This document shows, one piece after another, positions 1 to 5,683 of a stretch of DNA of 6,025 bases. The DNA lies in contig JAHIPE010000083.1 of assembly GCA_018894655.1 (NCBI GenBank), forward strand, positions 1 through 6,025, read 5' to 3'. Both the position numbers and the translations under genes were made by a program. Each line of letters begins with the position of its first letter. Positions within the stretch are counted from its first letter, which is position 1. Origin of the DNA: Actinomycetota bacterium. Its GTDB lineage: Bacteria; Actinomycetota; Geothermincolia; Fen-727; Anoxymicrobiaceae. Under the pieces are notes generated by a model. That model was not told the origin of the DNA and did not search any database. It saw nothing but the letters and a program-made list of their open reading frames with translations.

Positions 1-1004
1 CACCACCAACCGTAGCCCCGCCGCCGGAGGCACCGCCAACGTTTGAAGCACCGGCACCCCCCGCTGCCCCACCGGCTTACGAGGAGGCACCGCCGGCTTA
101 CGTGGAGGCACCACCAACCGTAGCCCCGCCGCCGGAGGCACCGCCAACGTTTGAAGCACCGGCACCCCCCCCGGCCCCCCCGGCTTACGAGGAGGCACCG
201 CCGGCTTTCCAGGAAGCGCCACCAGCCTACAAGGAGCCGGTGATTCCAGGCCCACCCCCGGCCTACGAGGAGCCGCCACCATCCGAGGCTCCACCCGCGG
301 AGGGCGCACCAGAGACAGAAGCGCCGCCGGAGTACGGGCCGCCGGAGGTAGCGGAGTTCACGGCCCAGGACGAGGAACCGGCTGAGGTACCGCCTTGGGA
401 GGTCGAAGCGCCGCCGGAGGTAGCGCCACAGCCGCAGGCACCCAGTGTGCCGCTAACCGACGTGGAGGCGGCTCCAGTGGGCGCGGAGGACTTTCCAGGG
501 GGTTTCACCGAAGGCGATGGCATGATGGAGCAGGTGCGGCCGGAACACGTAACCGAAGAGGATTACATCTTGCCGGAAGAGTACCAGGAACTGATGGGAC
601 GGCCGGAAGTGCCCGTTGCTCATGATGAGCCCGCCGGTGAGGTAGAGGCCGTGCCGGAAGAAGCACCGACGGATGTTTCCGTTGCCCCCCACGAGGAACC
701 GGAACTCGGAGCGGGAACCGAGTGGCCGTTTGATGAAGCCCCCGCGGCCGAGATCGAGGAGCAGGAAACCTCTTCCCCATTACCGGCGGAGGAGCCGCCA
801 GCGCCCGCGGCCGTGCCGGGTGAGGATATAGAACTTGAGCCGGAGGCAGAGGAAGGCGTCACCGTCGAGGGGGAGAAAGGGCCGGGCGAAACGCCGAAGC
901 AGGGGTCAACGTCACAGGAGGAGCTACACTCGTTCTTCTTCGAGGGAGACGTCGACAAGAAGGGGCAGGAACAAAAGAAAGACCCGGACTCGTTCTGGGA
1001 TTGA
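1..1004 (+). CDS. Pro/Glu/Ala-rich acidic, probably disordered protein (5' end outside window)
   Basis: Reading frame 3 is open from the window edge to the TGA at 1002-1004, giving 333 visible residues. The true start lies upstream: the GTG at 102 sits inside a repeat that is already open before it, so it is internal. The first ~100 residues are almost only Pro, Ala, Glu and Tyr, with six PPA[Y/F]xE motifs. The rest is strongly acidic with scattered prolines, and a few hydrophobic patches such as EEDYILPEEYQEL may be short binding segments. The C terminus changes character, with HSFFFEGDVDKK, a Lys-rich stretch, then DPDSFWD at the end. I see no membrane segment, no cysteine pattern and no enzyme motif. 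From composition I infer an intrinsically disordered, cytoplasmic linker or scaffold, with the aromatic tail as a likely docking peptide. The next gene follows after 39 bp in the same frame, so they are probably co-transcribed. No family recognised; function unknown. Confidence 0.75.
   Translation, partial: PPTVAPPPEAPPTFEAPAPPAAPPAYEEAPPAYVEAPPTVAPPPEAPPTFEAPAPPPAPPAYEEAPPAFQEAPPAYKEPVIPGPPPAYEEPPPSEAPPAEGAPETEAPPEYGPPEVAEFTAQDEEPAEVPPWEVEAPPEVAPQPQAPSVPLTDVEAAPVGAEDFPGGFTEGDGMMEQVRPEHVTEEDYILPEEYQELMGRPEVPVAHDEPAGEVEAVPEEAPTDVSVAPHEEPELGAGTEWPFDEAPAAEIEEQETSSPLPAEEPPAPAAVPGEDIELEPEAEEGVTVEGEKGPGETPKQGSTSQEELHSFFFEGDVDKKGQEQKKDPDSFWD
3..218 (+). repeat. Two tandem 108-bp (36-codon) coding repeats
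   Basis: Unit 1 is 3-110 and unit 2 is 111-218. The first ~60 bases of the two units are identical, including third codon positions. They then diverge in a C-rich stretch (gctgccccaccg against ccggcccccccg) and again at the unit end (PPAYVEA against PPAFQEA). Each unit encodes PPTVAPPPEAPPTFEAPAPP followed by two PPA[Y/F]xEA motifs. Shorter degenerate copies (PPAYKEP, PPPAYEEPPP) continue to about 290. The silent-site identity points to recent duplication or gene conversion. More units may lie left of the window, since unit 1 begins almost at its edge. Confidence 0.9.
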
Positions 1005-1043
1005 GCAACCCTGGTAACGAGGACCGACGAAACCAGGTACCAC

Positions 1044-1571
1044 GTGTTAAACCCGTTGGCCCAGGCGGAAGAACCACGTAGCTACGATCGCAGGTTCTAC
1101 GGGCGTGCCCTGCTGGTAGCGTTCATTGTAATAATCCTATGCGCCGGGTTTGTTACCTACCGCTTCGTTTTCAGTACGGGGGAGCAAGTCAGCCCAGCGC
1201 GTTTCGACCTGGGCAGCCTGTCTGCGGCCGGCACCCGGGCACTCCCGGACCCGTCAAACCCCTGCATGGTCCTCCAGGAGTATCTCGAGCTCTTGAGTCG
1301 CAAGTCGGACGAGCGCGCCTACGGCTACCTCTGCGAGAGCCTGAAGAAGGAGGTGTCGCTCGACGAGTTCGTGGCGAACAGCAGAAAGAACAGCCTGCTG
1401 TTCCGCGACGTAGAGCGGTACAAGTTCAGCCGGTACAGCGTGGACGGGACAGCCGCCGGCGCCAGTGGGTACATTGAGTACGGCGCGGGCGGCCGTAGCC
1501 TGGTGGAGGCGGCTTTCGCCAGGGAGAAGGACAGCTGGAGGATCGCTCTGGTGACAGTGGTCTACCAGTGA
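1044..1571 (+). CDS. Single-pass membrane protein with NTF2-like (DUF4878-type) outer domain
   Basis: This is a 175-residue protein with a GTG start at 1044. A weak AGG lies 6 nt before it and no better start follows. Residues 1-21 are polar, ending in basic RRFYGR. Residues 22-42 form one hydrophobic helix, so by the positive-inside rule the N terminus is cytoplasmic and residues 43-175 lie outside. Residues 73-173 run as predicted helix (CMVLQEYLELLSRKSDERAY), a SLKKEVSLDEFVAN helix, then alternating strands ending in WRIALVTVVYQ. This is the layout of small NTF2-like domains such as DUF4878. The family call rests on pattern and not on alignment. C74 and C97 could form a disulfide. Such domains usually bind small ligands or act as accessory parts of envelope proteins; no ligand can be named here. 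The frame is open all the way from the preceding TGA, so the gene could once have been joined to the acidic protein upstream. Confidence 0.75.
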   Translation: MLNPLAQAEEPRSYDRRFYGRALLVAFIVIILCAGFVTYRFVFSTGEQVSPARFDLGSLSAAGTRALPDPSNPCMVLQEYLELLSRKSDERAYGYLCESLKKEVSLDEFVANSRKNSLLFRDVERYKFSRYSVDGTAAGASGYIEYGAGGRSLVEAAFAREKDSWRIALVTVVYQ

Positions 1572-1731
1572 GGTTGCGGGCCGGCCGGGCCGGTGGGTGG
1601 CGCTGGCGGGGATCGCTACCGCCGGAGCGGCGGGACTGGGGGAGCGTGTGGTAGTAGCGGAGGACAACACCTGTGGGCTTGATGAACTGCCCGGTCTGGT
1701 TCGAAGCGAGTTCACCCATCTGGAAAACGCG

Positions 1732-2244
1732 ATGCCGACCGACCTCCGGGTGATCCGGCGGCAGTTGGGCAGGACGCCGAGGGGGGACGTCCTGGTGGCG
1801 CTTCGCTGTCCTCACGGGAGGCCCGCGGTAATACTTACCGTCCCGCTCGGGCGGCCCGGTCGCGCGCTACCGCCCATCATCTGGCTTTCCTGTCCGTACG
1901 CGGCGAGGGAGATGGGCAGGCTCGAGAGCGAGGGAGCGGCGAAGGAGTTCGATTGCCGGCTGGAGTCGGACCGGGAGTTGGCAGGGCGGTACATGGAGGA
2001 GGACGAGCGGTTCGCCCGCGTCCAGGACACGCTGGCGCGATCGGCTCTTGGTGACGGTTTCGCGGACAAGCTGGGCCGGCGTGGTGTGGCCGGGGGTCGC
2101 AGAGGCACGGTAAAATGCCTCCACGCTCACCTCTCATACCAGTTGGCCAGCGGGCGGGGCTTAGTAGGGCAGTGGTGCCTTGAGAGACTACGGGAAAGGG
2201 CGGGAAACTGGTGTGAGGAAATCCCTCCGGCTTGCGTCGATTGA
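1732..2244 (+). CDS. DUF501 family protein
   Basis: I recognise the DUF501 pattern: IRRQLGR near the start, then RCPHGRPAVI, PPIIWLSCPYAAREMGRLES, and TVKCLHAHLSYQLASG towards the end. Function is unknown; the family is typical of Actinomycetota and often sits directly before a ppx/gppA gene, as here. The conserved Cys and His in RCPHG, SCPY and KCLH suggest a metal or redox site (inference). I prefer the ATG at 1732 (GGAAAA 4 nt upstream, 170 residues, usual family length). The frame is also open back to a GTG at 1597, which would give 215 residues. However, the extra 45 residues do not resemble the family, and their third-position GC (30 of 45 codons) looks lower than in the body of the gene. 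The last 32 bp overlap the next gene, which implies translational coupling. The 160 bp between the previous stop and this start contain nothing else I can support. Confidence 0.85.
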   Translation: MPTDLRVIRRQLGRTPRGDVLVALRCPHGRPAVILTVPLGRPGRALPPIIWLSCPYAAREMGRLESEGAAKEFDCRLESDRELAGRYMEEDERFARVQDTLARSALGDGFADKLGRRGVAGGRRGTVKCLHAHLSYQLASGRGLVGQWCLERLRERAGNWCEEIPPACVD

Positions 2245-3214
2245 CATAGGTACGAACTCGACCCGGCTGCTCGTAGCCGATTGCGATGGCGAGAGGACGG
2301 AGACGCTCGATCGACGCATGGTGATAACCAGGCTGGGGGAACGGGTGGACGAGACGGGGCTGCTTGCGCCGGAGGCGGTGGAGCGAACGCTGGCCGCGCT
2401 GGAGGTATACCGGGACGTTATGCGACCGCTAGAGCCTGCACGGACAAGCGCCGCGGCGACGAGCGCTGTTCGCGATTGCACCAACGGGCCCGGGTTCCTT
2501 GATATGGCGGAGGAGGTCATCGGCGAGAGGCCCAGTGTCCTGCACGGCGAAAAGGAGGCGCGGATGAGCTTCCTGGGCGCGCTGTCCGACCTCGCGGGGG
2601 AGCTGGCGGAGGAGCAGGCGGGACCGGTTCTCGTCTTCGACATAGGCGGCGGCAGCACCGAACTGATCGTGGGGTCGCCCCTCCCATGTCCCTCCCCCCT
2701 TGAGGGGGAGGGTTGGGGTGGGGGGTGCGAATTCCTAATCACCGCCACGCGCAGTGTTGACGTCGGCTGCGTGAGGATGAGCGAGCGGTTCCTTAGAGGC
2801 GACCCGCCGTCACCCGTCGGGGTGGGAAGGATGGAGTCGCACATACTCGGCCGCCTGAAGCCGGTGATCGACGCTATCCTGCCGGAGCGTCCATCGCTGG
2901 TCATCGGGCTCGCGGGAACAGTCACCACCGTTTCGGCGATAAGGCAGGGGCTTGGGGAGTACAGGACAGAGAAAATACATCACTCCACTCTCTCGCGCCG
3001 GGACGTGGAGGAGATATTCACGCGGCTCGCCTCGGTGCCGGTGGAGGAAAGGAAAAGCGTCATGGGCCTCGAGCCCGGGCGGGCGGATATCATCATCGGG
3101 GGCGTCGCGGTCCTGAGGGCGGTCATGGACCTGGTCGGGCCGGACGAGATGCTGGTCAGTGAAAAGGATATCCTGGACGGCCTCGTCATCGACCTGTACC
3201 GGGAAATCTCTTAG
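2213..3214 (+). CDS. ppx: Exopolyphosphatase / pppGpp-phosphatase (Ppx/GppA family), short form
   Basis: The protein has 333 residues from GTG 2213, where the Ppx N terminus (KSLRLASIDIGTNSTRLL) begins. A TTG at 2180 would add 11 residues unlike the family. It belongs to the ASKHA fold: phosphate-1 loop IDIGTNS (10-16), ATSAVRD (82-88), the Glu-containing GEKEAR (112-117) that supplies the family's catalytic acid, phosphate-2 loop DIGGGSTE (143-150), and GLAGTVTT (232-239). The C-terminal part, GRADIIIGGVAVL and VSEKDILDGL, is also typical. It has only the two N-terminal domains and no HD domain, like mycobacterial Ppx1. Family members release phosphate from polyphosphate or turn pppGpp into ppGpp in the cytoplasm; sequence alone does not decide which. 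Oddity: residues 156-171 (PLPCPSPLEGEGWGGG) are encoded by an inserted palindromic repeat placed after IVGS, where relatives run directly into the next strand. The frame is kept and later motifs are intact, so the enzyme is probably functional. Confidence 0.93.
   Translation: MRKSLRLASIDIGTNSTRLLVADCDGERTETLDRRMVITRLGERVDETGLLAPEAVERTLAALEVYRDVMRPLEPARTSAAATSAVRDCTNGPGFLDMAEEVIGERPSVLHGEKEARMSFLGALSDLAGELAEEQAGPVLVFDIGGGSTELIVGSPLPCPSPLEGEGWGGGCEFLITATRSVDVGCVRMSERFLRGDPPSPVGVGRMESHILGRLKPVIDAILPERPSLVIGLAGTVTTVSAIRQGLGEYRTEKIHHSTLSRRDVEEIFTRLASVPVEERKSVMGLEPGRADIIIGGVAVLRAVMDLVGPDEMLVSEKDILDGLVIDLYREIS
2678..2725 (+). repeat. GC-rich palindromic (REP-like) element inserted in frame in ppx
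   Basis: The inner stem pairs CCCTCCCCC (2690-2698) with GGGGGAGGG (2704-2712) across a 5-nt CTTGA loop. An outer stem pairs C-rich 2678-2685 with G-rich 2716-2723, with a T-T mismatch and a small internal loop. The whole is about 48 bp, a multiple of three, and reads PLPCPSPLEGEGWGGG. The same kind of peptide (PSPLEGEGWGG, or PPPQPSPSRGEG on the other strand) is familiar from dispersed intergenic palindromes mis-annotated as protein in many bacterial genomes. I see no target duplication at its edges. No second copy is present in this window, so its status as a genome-wide repeat is from general knowledge. Confidence 0.75.
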
Positions 3215-3228
3215 AGAACGGTGGCCTG

Positions 3229-3257
3229 TTGACACAGCGAGTGTGGTTGCTGGTAGT
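3229..3257 (+). promoter_or_regulatory. Candidate sigma-70 promoter before tRNA-Leu
   Basis: A perfect TTGACA -35 lies at 3229-3234, just behind the ppx stop. At the standard 17-bp spacing only a poor -10 (GGTAGT, 3252-3257) is found. A second -10 candidate, TTATAG at 3322-3327, would start RNA about 10 nt before the mature tRNA but has no clear -35. Which of the two drives the tRNA cannot be settled by eye. A 5-bp inverted repeat, CCTTA-TGTG-TAAGG (3261-3274), lies between them. Confidence 0.3.
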
Positions 3258-3343
3258 CGGCCTTATGTGTAAGGTTAAGCGCAAGCAGTGATGTTCCTGT
3301 AGCGCCGGCATCAGGATGTCGTTATAGACAGTGAGTTGAAAAC

Positions 3344-3428
3344 GCCAGGGTGGTGGAACTGGTATACACAGGAGACTTAAAATTTCCCGGCTTCGGCCAT
3401 GCGGGTTCGAGTCCCGCCCCTGGCACCA
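3344..3428 (+). tRNA. trnL: tRNA-Leu (anticodon UAA), CCA encoded
   Basis: A complete class II tRNA can be folded by hand. The acceptor is GCCAGGG (3344-3350) with CCCTGGC (3418-3424), and the D stem is GTG/CAC (3353-3355, 3367-3369). The anticodon stem is GGAGA/TTTCC with one G-U pair around loop CTTAAAA; the anticodon TAA is at 3378-3380. A long variable arm has stem GGC-TTCG-GCC, and the T arm is GCGGG-TTCGAGT-CCCGC. A73 is followed by a genomically encoded CCA (3426-3428). The long variable arm and UAA anticodon give leucine, reading UUA and, by wobble, UUG. It stands alone between ppx and the convergent thiolase gene. Confidence 0.97.
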
Positions 3429-3450
3429 TCGATCGCTTCCATTTAACCCA

Positions 3451-3542
3451 GTCTCTCAGGCCGCACCCGTGGCGACAACAGATCCGCGCCTGAGAGACGC
3501 GGCTCAAGAGTTTGGTGGGGGTCCGTGCCTGAGAGACGCGGC
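3451..3542. repeat. Paired hairpin direct repeats with an inverted third copy
   Basis: Two 21-bp direct repeats lie at 3483-3503 and 3522-3542 and share CCTGAGAGACGCGGC. They differ at one base (TCCGCG against TCCGTG). Each can fold as a 5-bp stem, CCGCG or CCGTG with CGCGG, around a CCTGAGAGA loop; the single difference keeps pairing as G-T. An 11-bp inverted copy of the loop part, GTCTCTCAGGC, is at 3451-3461 and could pair with either repeat instead, giving mutually exclusive structures. No T-run follows, so these are not standard terminators, and no reading frame explains them. The region between the tRNA end (3428) and the terminator (3587) has no other feature I can support. Confidence 0.6.
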
Positions 3543-3586
3543 GTAAACATCCCGGCTGATCGGTCCGTCGCCCCGTTCACGAAAGA

Positions 3587-3614
3587 AAGAGGCGGCCCGA
3601 AAGGGCCGCCTCTT
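3587..3614 (-). terminator. Intrinsic terminator of the thiolase gene
   Basis: A perfect 12-bp stem, AAGAGGCGGCCC (3587-3598) with GGGCCGCCTCTT (3603-3614), closes a GAAA tetraloop. Read on the minus strand it is followed by a pyrimidine-rich TCTTTC tract, 20 bp beyond the thiolase stop. On the + strand no T-run follows, so it may act on incoming + transcripts only weakly. Confidence 0.9.
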
Positions 3615-3634
3615 AAACGTTCCGCGTACTCCTG

Positions 3635-4831
3635 CTACATTGCCTCGAGGATAATGGTGCCGCCCTGGCCGCCGCCGCCGCACAGCGTAGCCGAGCCGTA
3701 CTTGCCGCCCTCCTCCTTGAGGATCCTTGCCATGGTCCCGGTTAGCCGGGGGCCCGAGGCGGCCAGCGGGTGCCCGATGGCCACGGCTCCCCCGTGGATG
3801 TTCACCTTGTCGGCGTCCAGGCCGAGCTCCTTGATGCCGTACATGGCCACAATGGAGAACGCCTCGTTTATCTCCCAGAAGTCGATCTCGTCGGCCTTTA
3901 CGCCGGCCTTCTCCAGGGCCATCTTGCTGGCGGGGACAGGACCAGTGCCCATGAGGCTGGGGTCTACCCCGGCCCAGCCCAGCGATACGATCTTGGCCAT
4001 AGGCTCGAGGCCCAGGGATTTCGCCTTCTCCTCGCTCATCAGCAGCACCGATGCCGCACCGGCGTTTAGCGGCGAGGAGTTGCCCGCGGTTATCTCCCCT
4101 TCCGGATTGAACGCCGGCTTAAGCTCGGCCAGGCTCTCCATCGTCGTGTCGGGCCGGATGGAGAGGTCGTTTGCAACCAGTTCCGTCTCGCCGCTGTCCA
4201 GGGTAACCTCGAACGGCATTATCTCGCCGGTAAAGAACCCGTCCTCAACCCCCCTGGCCGCTTTCTGATGGCTGCCCAGGGACCACTTGTCCATCTCCTC
4301 CCTGGTGAAGTCGGTGATCGAGAAGAGCTTCTCGGCGGTGAGCCCCATGCTCAGCGCGGTGGCCAGGTCGTACTTCTTCATCTTCTCATCGGAGAAAAAC
4401 CTGGGGTTGACGGCCAGGAGGTCCGGGTTGTACCGGGGGTCAAGGGCGACATGGGTCATGTGCTCCATTCCGCTGGCGATAACGGTGTCGGAGTAGCCGA
4501 GCATTATCTCCATCGCGCCCTCGTGGATGGCGCTCATGCCCGAGATGCAGACCCGGTCCATGCCCTTCGCCGGGACGTTGAACGGGAAACCCGCCAGCAT
4601 GGCGATGGTCCTGCCCCCCATGAGGTAGTTCTCGCGCATCTGCATGGCGCACCCGGTCAGGAGGTCGTCCACCTCCTCGGGCTCTACGTTGTTCCGGGAC
4701 AGGAGCTCCTTGATGATGACCGACAGGGCCTCATCCATTCTCAGGTTGTTGAACGCGTCCCTCTCCGGTTTGTTCGGCCTCGACCGGGAGAACGGGGTCC
4801 TCAAGTAGTCGACTATTACTGCGGTTGCCAC
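3635..4831 (-). CDS. Thiolase, FadA-like 3-ketoacyl-CoA thiolase (acetyl-CoA acyltransferase)
   Basis: The 398-residue protein is full length for the thiolase family. Nucleophile Cys95 lies in DRVCISGMSAI, the oxyanion motif is NEAF (322-325), the catalytic His354 is in GGAVAIGHPLAASG, and the second Cys384 is in CGGGGQG. The segments GMEHMTHV (121-128), MGLTAEKL and SIRPDTT resemble FadA-type degradative enzymes more than biosynthetic acetoacetyl-CoA thiolases. The expected reaction is CoA-dependent cleavage of 3-ketoacyl-CoA to acetyl-CoA and a shortened acyl-CoA, in the cytoplasm; it is reversible, so acetoacetyl-CoA use is not excluded. The start is GTG at 4831, fixed by an unusually strong SD, AAGGAGGAGGT (4836-4846). 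No fadB-like partner is adjacent in this window. The methyltransferase gene lies 96 bp upstream on the same strand, but a candidate promoter and palindrome between them suggest separate control. A perfect terminator follows the stop. Confidence 0.94.
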   Translation of the reverse strand: MATAVIVDYLRTPFSRSRPNKPERDAFNNLRMDEALSVIIKELLSRNNVEPEEVDDLLTGCAMQMRENYLMGGRTIAMLAGFPFNVPAKGMDRVCISGMSAIHEGAMEIMLGYSDTVIASGMEHMTHVALDPRYNPDLLAVNPRFFSDEKMKKYDLATALSMGLTAEKLFSITDFTREEMDKWSLGSHQKAARGVEDGFFTGEIMPFEVTLDSGETELVANDLSIRPDTTMESLAELKPAFNPEGEITAGNSSPLNAGAASVLLMSEEKAKSLGLEPMAKIVSLGWAGVDPSLMGTGPVPASKMALEKAGVKADEIDFWEINEAFSIVAMYGIKELGLDADKVNIHGGAVAIGHPLAASGPRLTGTMARILKEEGGKYGSATLCGGGGQGGTIILEAM

Positions 4832-4853
4832 GGCTACCTCCTCCTTGCGTTTC

Positions 4854-4910
4854 TTCGCAATGCGAAATTACAGGCGTTTATTCTATCAGGAATTCGCTGG
4901 AAAATCGCAA
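4854..4910 (-). promoter_or_regulatory. Candidate thiolase promoter with 13-bp palindromic operator
   Basis: On the minus strand a TAGAAT -10 (4880-4885) is preceded, at a long 19-bp spacing, by TTGCGA (4905-4910). Just downstream of the inferred start of transcription and before the SD lies the perfect palindrome TTCGCA-A-TGCGAA (4854-4866). Its position would suit a repressor site; TetR- or GntR-type regulators commonly control fatty-acid genes. The -35 is weak, and no regulator gene is in the window. Confidence 0.35.
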
Positions 4911-4927
4911 ACCGCTTGGCGTCGGCG

Positions 4928-5683
4928 CTACTTCCTGCAGAGGTAGAGGTCTTCCGTTTCGTCCAGCCCGTAACGCTTGATCTCCTCGGTGGTGAACCGC
5001 TTCACGAACGGCACCACCTCCACGATAAAACCCGCTGACTCCAAGAGTTCGGCGAAGTCCTTGCCGTAGGCCCGCCGGTGGTCGTCGAAGCGAAGTAGAT
5101 TCTCGGCCTCCTCTTCCGTGAGTTCGGACCGCTCGACCGTCTTCTCTACAGCTATCGGGACCTGGATAATCGCCCACCCTCCCGGTTTCAGGACCCGGCA
5201 TAGCTCGCGAAGGGCCTTCATGTCTTCGTCGACGTGCTCCAGCACGTGGTAGCAGATGATACGGTCGAAACGCGAGTCGTTGAAATCAATGTCTGTTATG
5301 TCCATGAGGTGCATCGCCAGCGGCGAGGCGATATCAACAGAGAGGTACTCCACGTTCTCGTAAGAGCGGCAGAACTCCTGGAAAGACCACGTCGGCGCGA
5401 TGTCCAGGAGGCTGACCTCCCGCGAGCCGAAGTCGGTCTCGTCCCGAAGGTACCGGCACAGCAGCCGGTAACGTTCCGTGGAAAGGCAGTTGGGGCAGAG
5501 CGCGGACATGTAAGGCGAGAAGAGGAAGAGCGAGAACGTCCCGCCGCAGCAGGAGCACTCCCTCTTGTTGCCCCGGTAGATGAGGCGCCTAACCCTGGCC
5601 AGCGCCTCCTTGACCGGGTAACGGGGCGGCCCGTTCCCGTTGTCGATCCCCATCGGCCTTCTAAGCAACCGTCCCAGGTTCAC
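4928..5683 (-). CDS. Class I SAM-dependent methyltransferase with N-terminal cysteine cluster
   Basis: The protein has 251 residues. Motif I is a degenerate SLLDIAPTWS (91-100), followed by the acidic strand end SVDIAS (115-120), then FDRIICYHVLEHVDED (139-154) and the RVLKPGGWAIIQVPI strand (163-177), the standard Rossmann-type methyltransferase order. Residues 43-66 hold CSCCGG and CPNC, followed by LSTERYRLL. This fits a zinc-ribbon-like insert seen in a family of such enzymes often found near cell-surface glycan genes (from memory). The C-terminal FDDHRRAYGKDFAELLESAGF is also typical of that family. The substrate cannot be told. The start is GTG 5683, supported by AGGAG at 5690-5694 (6-nt spacing); an internal ATG at codon 11 has no comparable signal. 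The gene precedes the thiolase on the same strand with a 96-bp gap and no functional link apparent. Confidence 0.88.
   Translation of the reverse strand: MNLGRLLRRPMGIDNGNGPPRYPVKEALARVRRLIYRGNKRECSCCGGTFSLFLFSPYMSALCPNCLSTERYRLLCRYLRDETDFGSREVSLLDIAPTWSFQEFCRSYENVEYLSVDIASPLAMHLMDITDIDFNDSRFDRIICYHVLEHVDEDMKALRELCRVLKPGGWAIIQVPIAVEKTVERSELTEEEAENLLRFDDHRRAYGKDFAELLESAGFIVEVVPFVKRFTTEEIKRYGLDETEDLYLCRK

Noticed and set aside
3..290. PPxY motifs as WW-domain ligands
   Set aside because: The motif matches formally, but WW domains are essentially eukaryotic, and low-complexity Pro/Ala/Tyr sequence produces it by chance.
1044..1160. Lipoprotein signal on the small membrane protein
   Set aside because: The cysteine at residue 33 is preceded by Ile-Ile-Leu, not a small residue, and lies in the middle of the hydrophobic helix, so it is not a lipobox.
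1568..1654. Short GTG frame overlapping the end of the NTF2-like gene
   Set aside because: It has only 28 codons, is Arg/Trp/Gly-rich, has no SD and matches no family.
2188..2928. Long minus-strand open frame (246 codons) opposite ppx
   Set aside because: It is Ser/Arg/Pro-rich shadow translation of a clear Ppx gene and includes the reverse reading of the palindrome (PPPQPSPSRGEG).
3483..3542. Minimal CRISPR array
   Set aside because: There are only two copies of a 21-bp repeat with an 18-bp spacer, no cas genes, and the repeat is a hairpin with an inverted third copy.
3344..3542. Integrative-element attachment site at tRNA-Leu
   Set aside because: The repeats downstream do not copy the tRNA 3' end, and no integrase or foreign genes are present.
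3525..4268. Long + strand open frame (247 codons) opposite the thiolase
   Set aside because: It is antisense to a full-length thiolase with all catalytic motifs, has no family resemblance and no SD. It is a product of GC-rich codon bias.
4268..5038. + strand open frame spanning the thiolase and methyltransferase genes
   Set aside because: It crosses two real minus-strand genes and their promoter gap, and its product resembles nothing.
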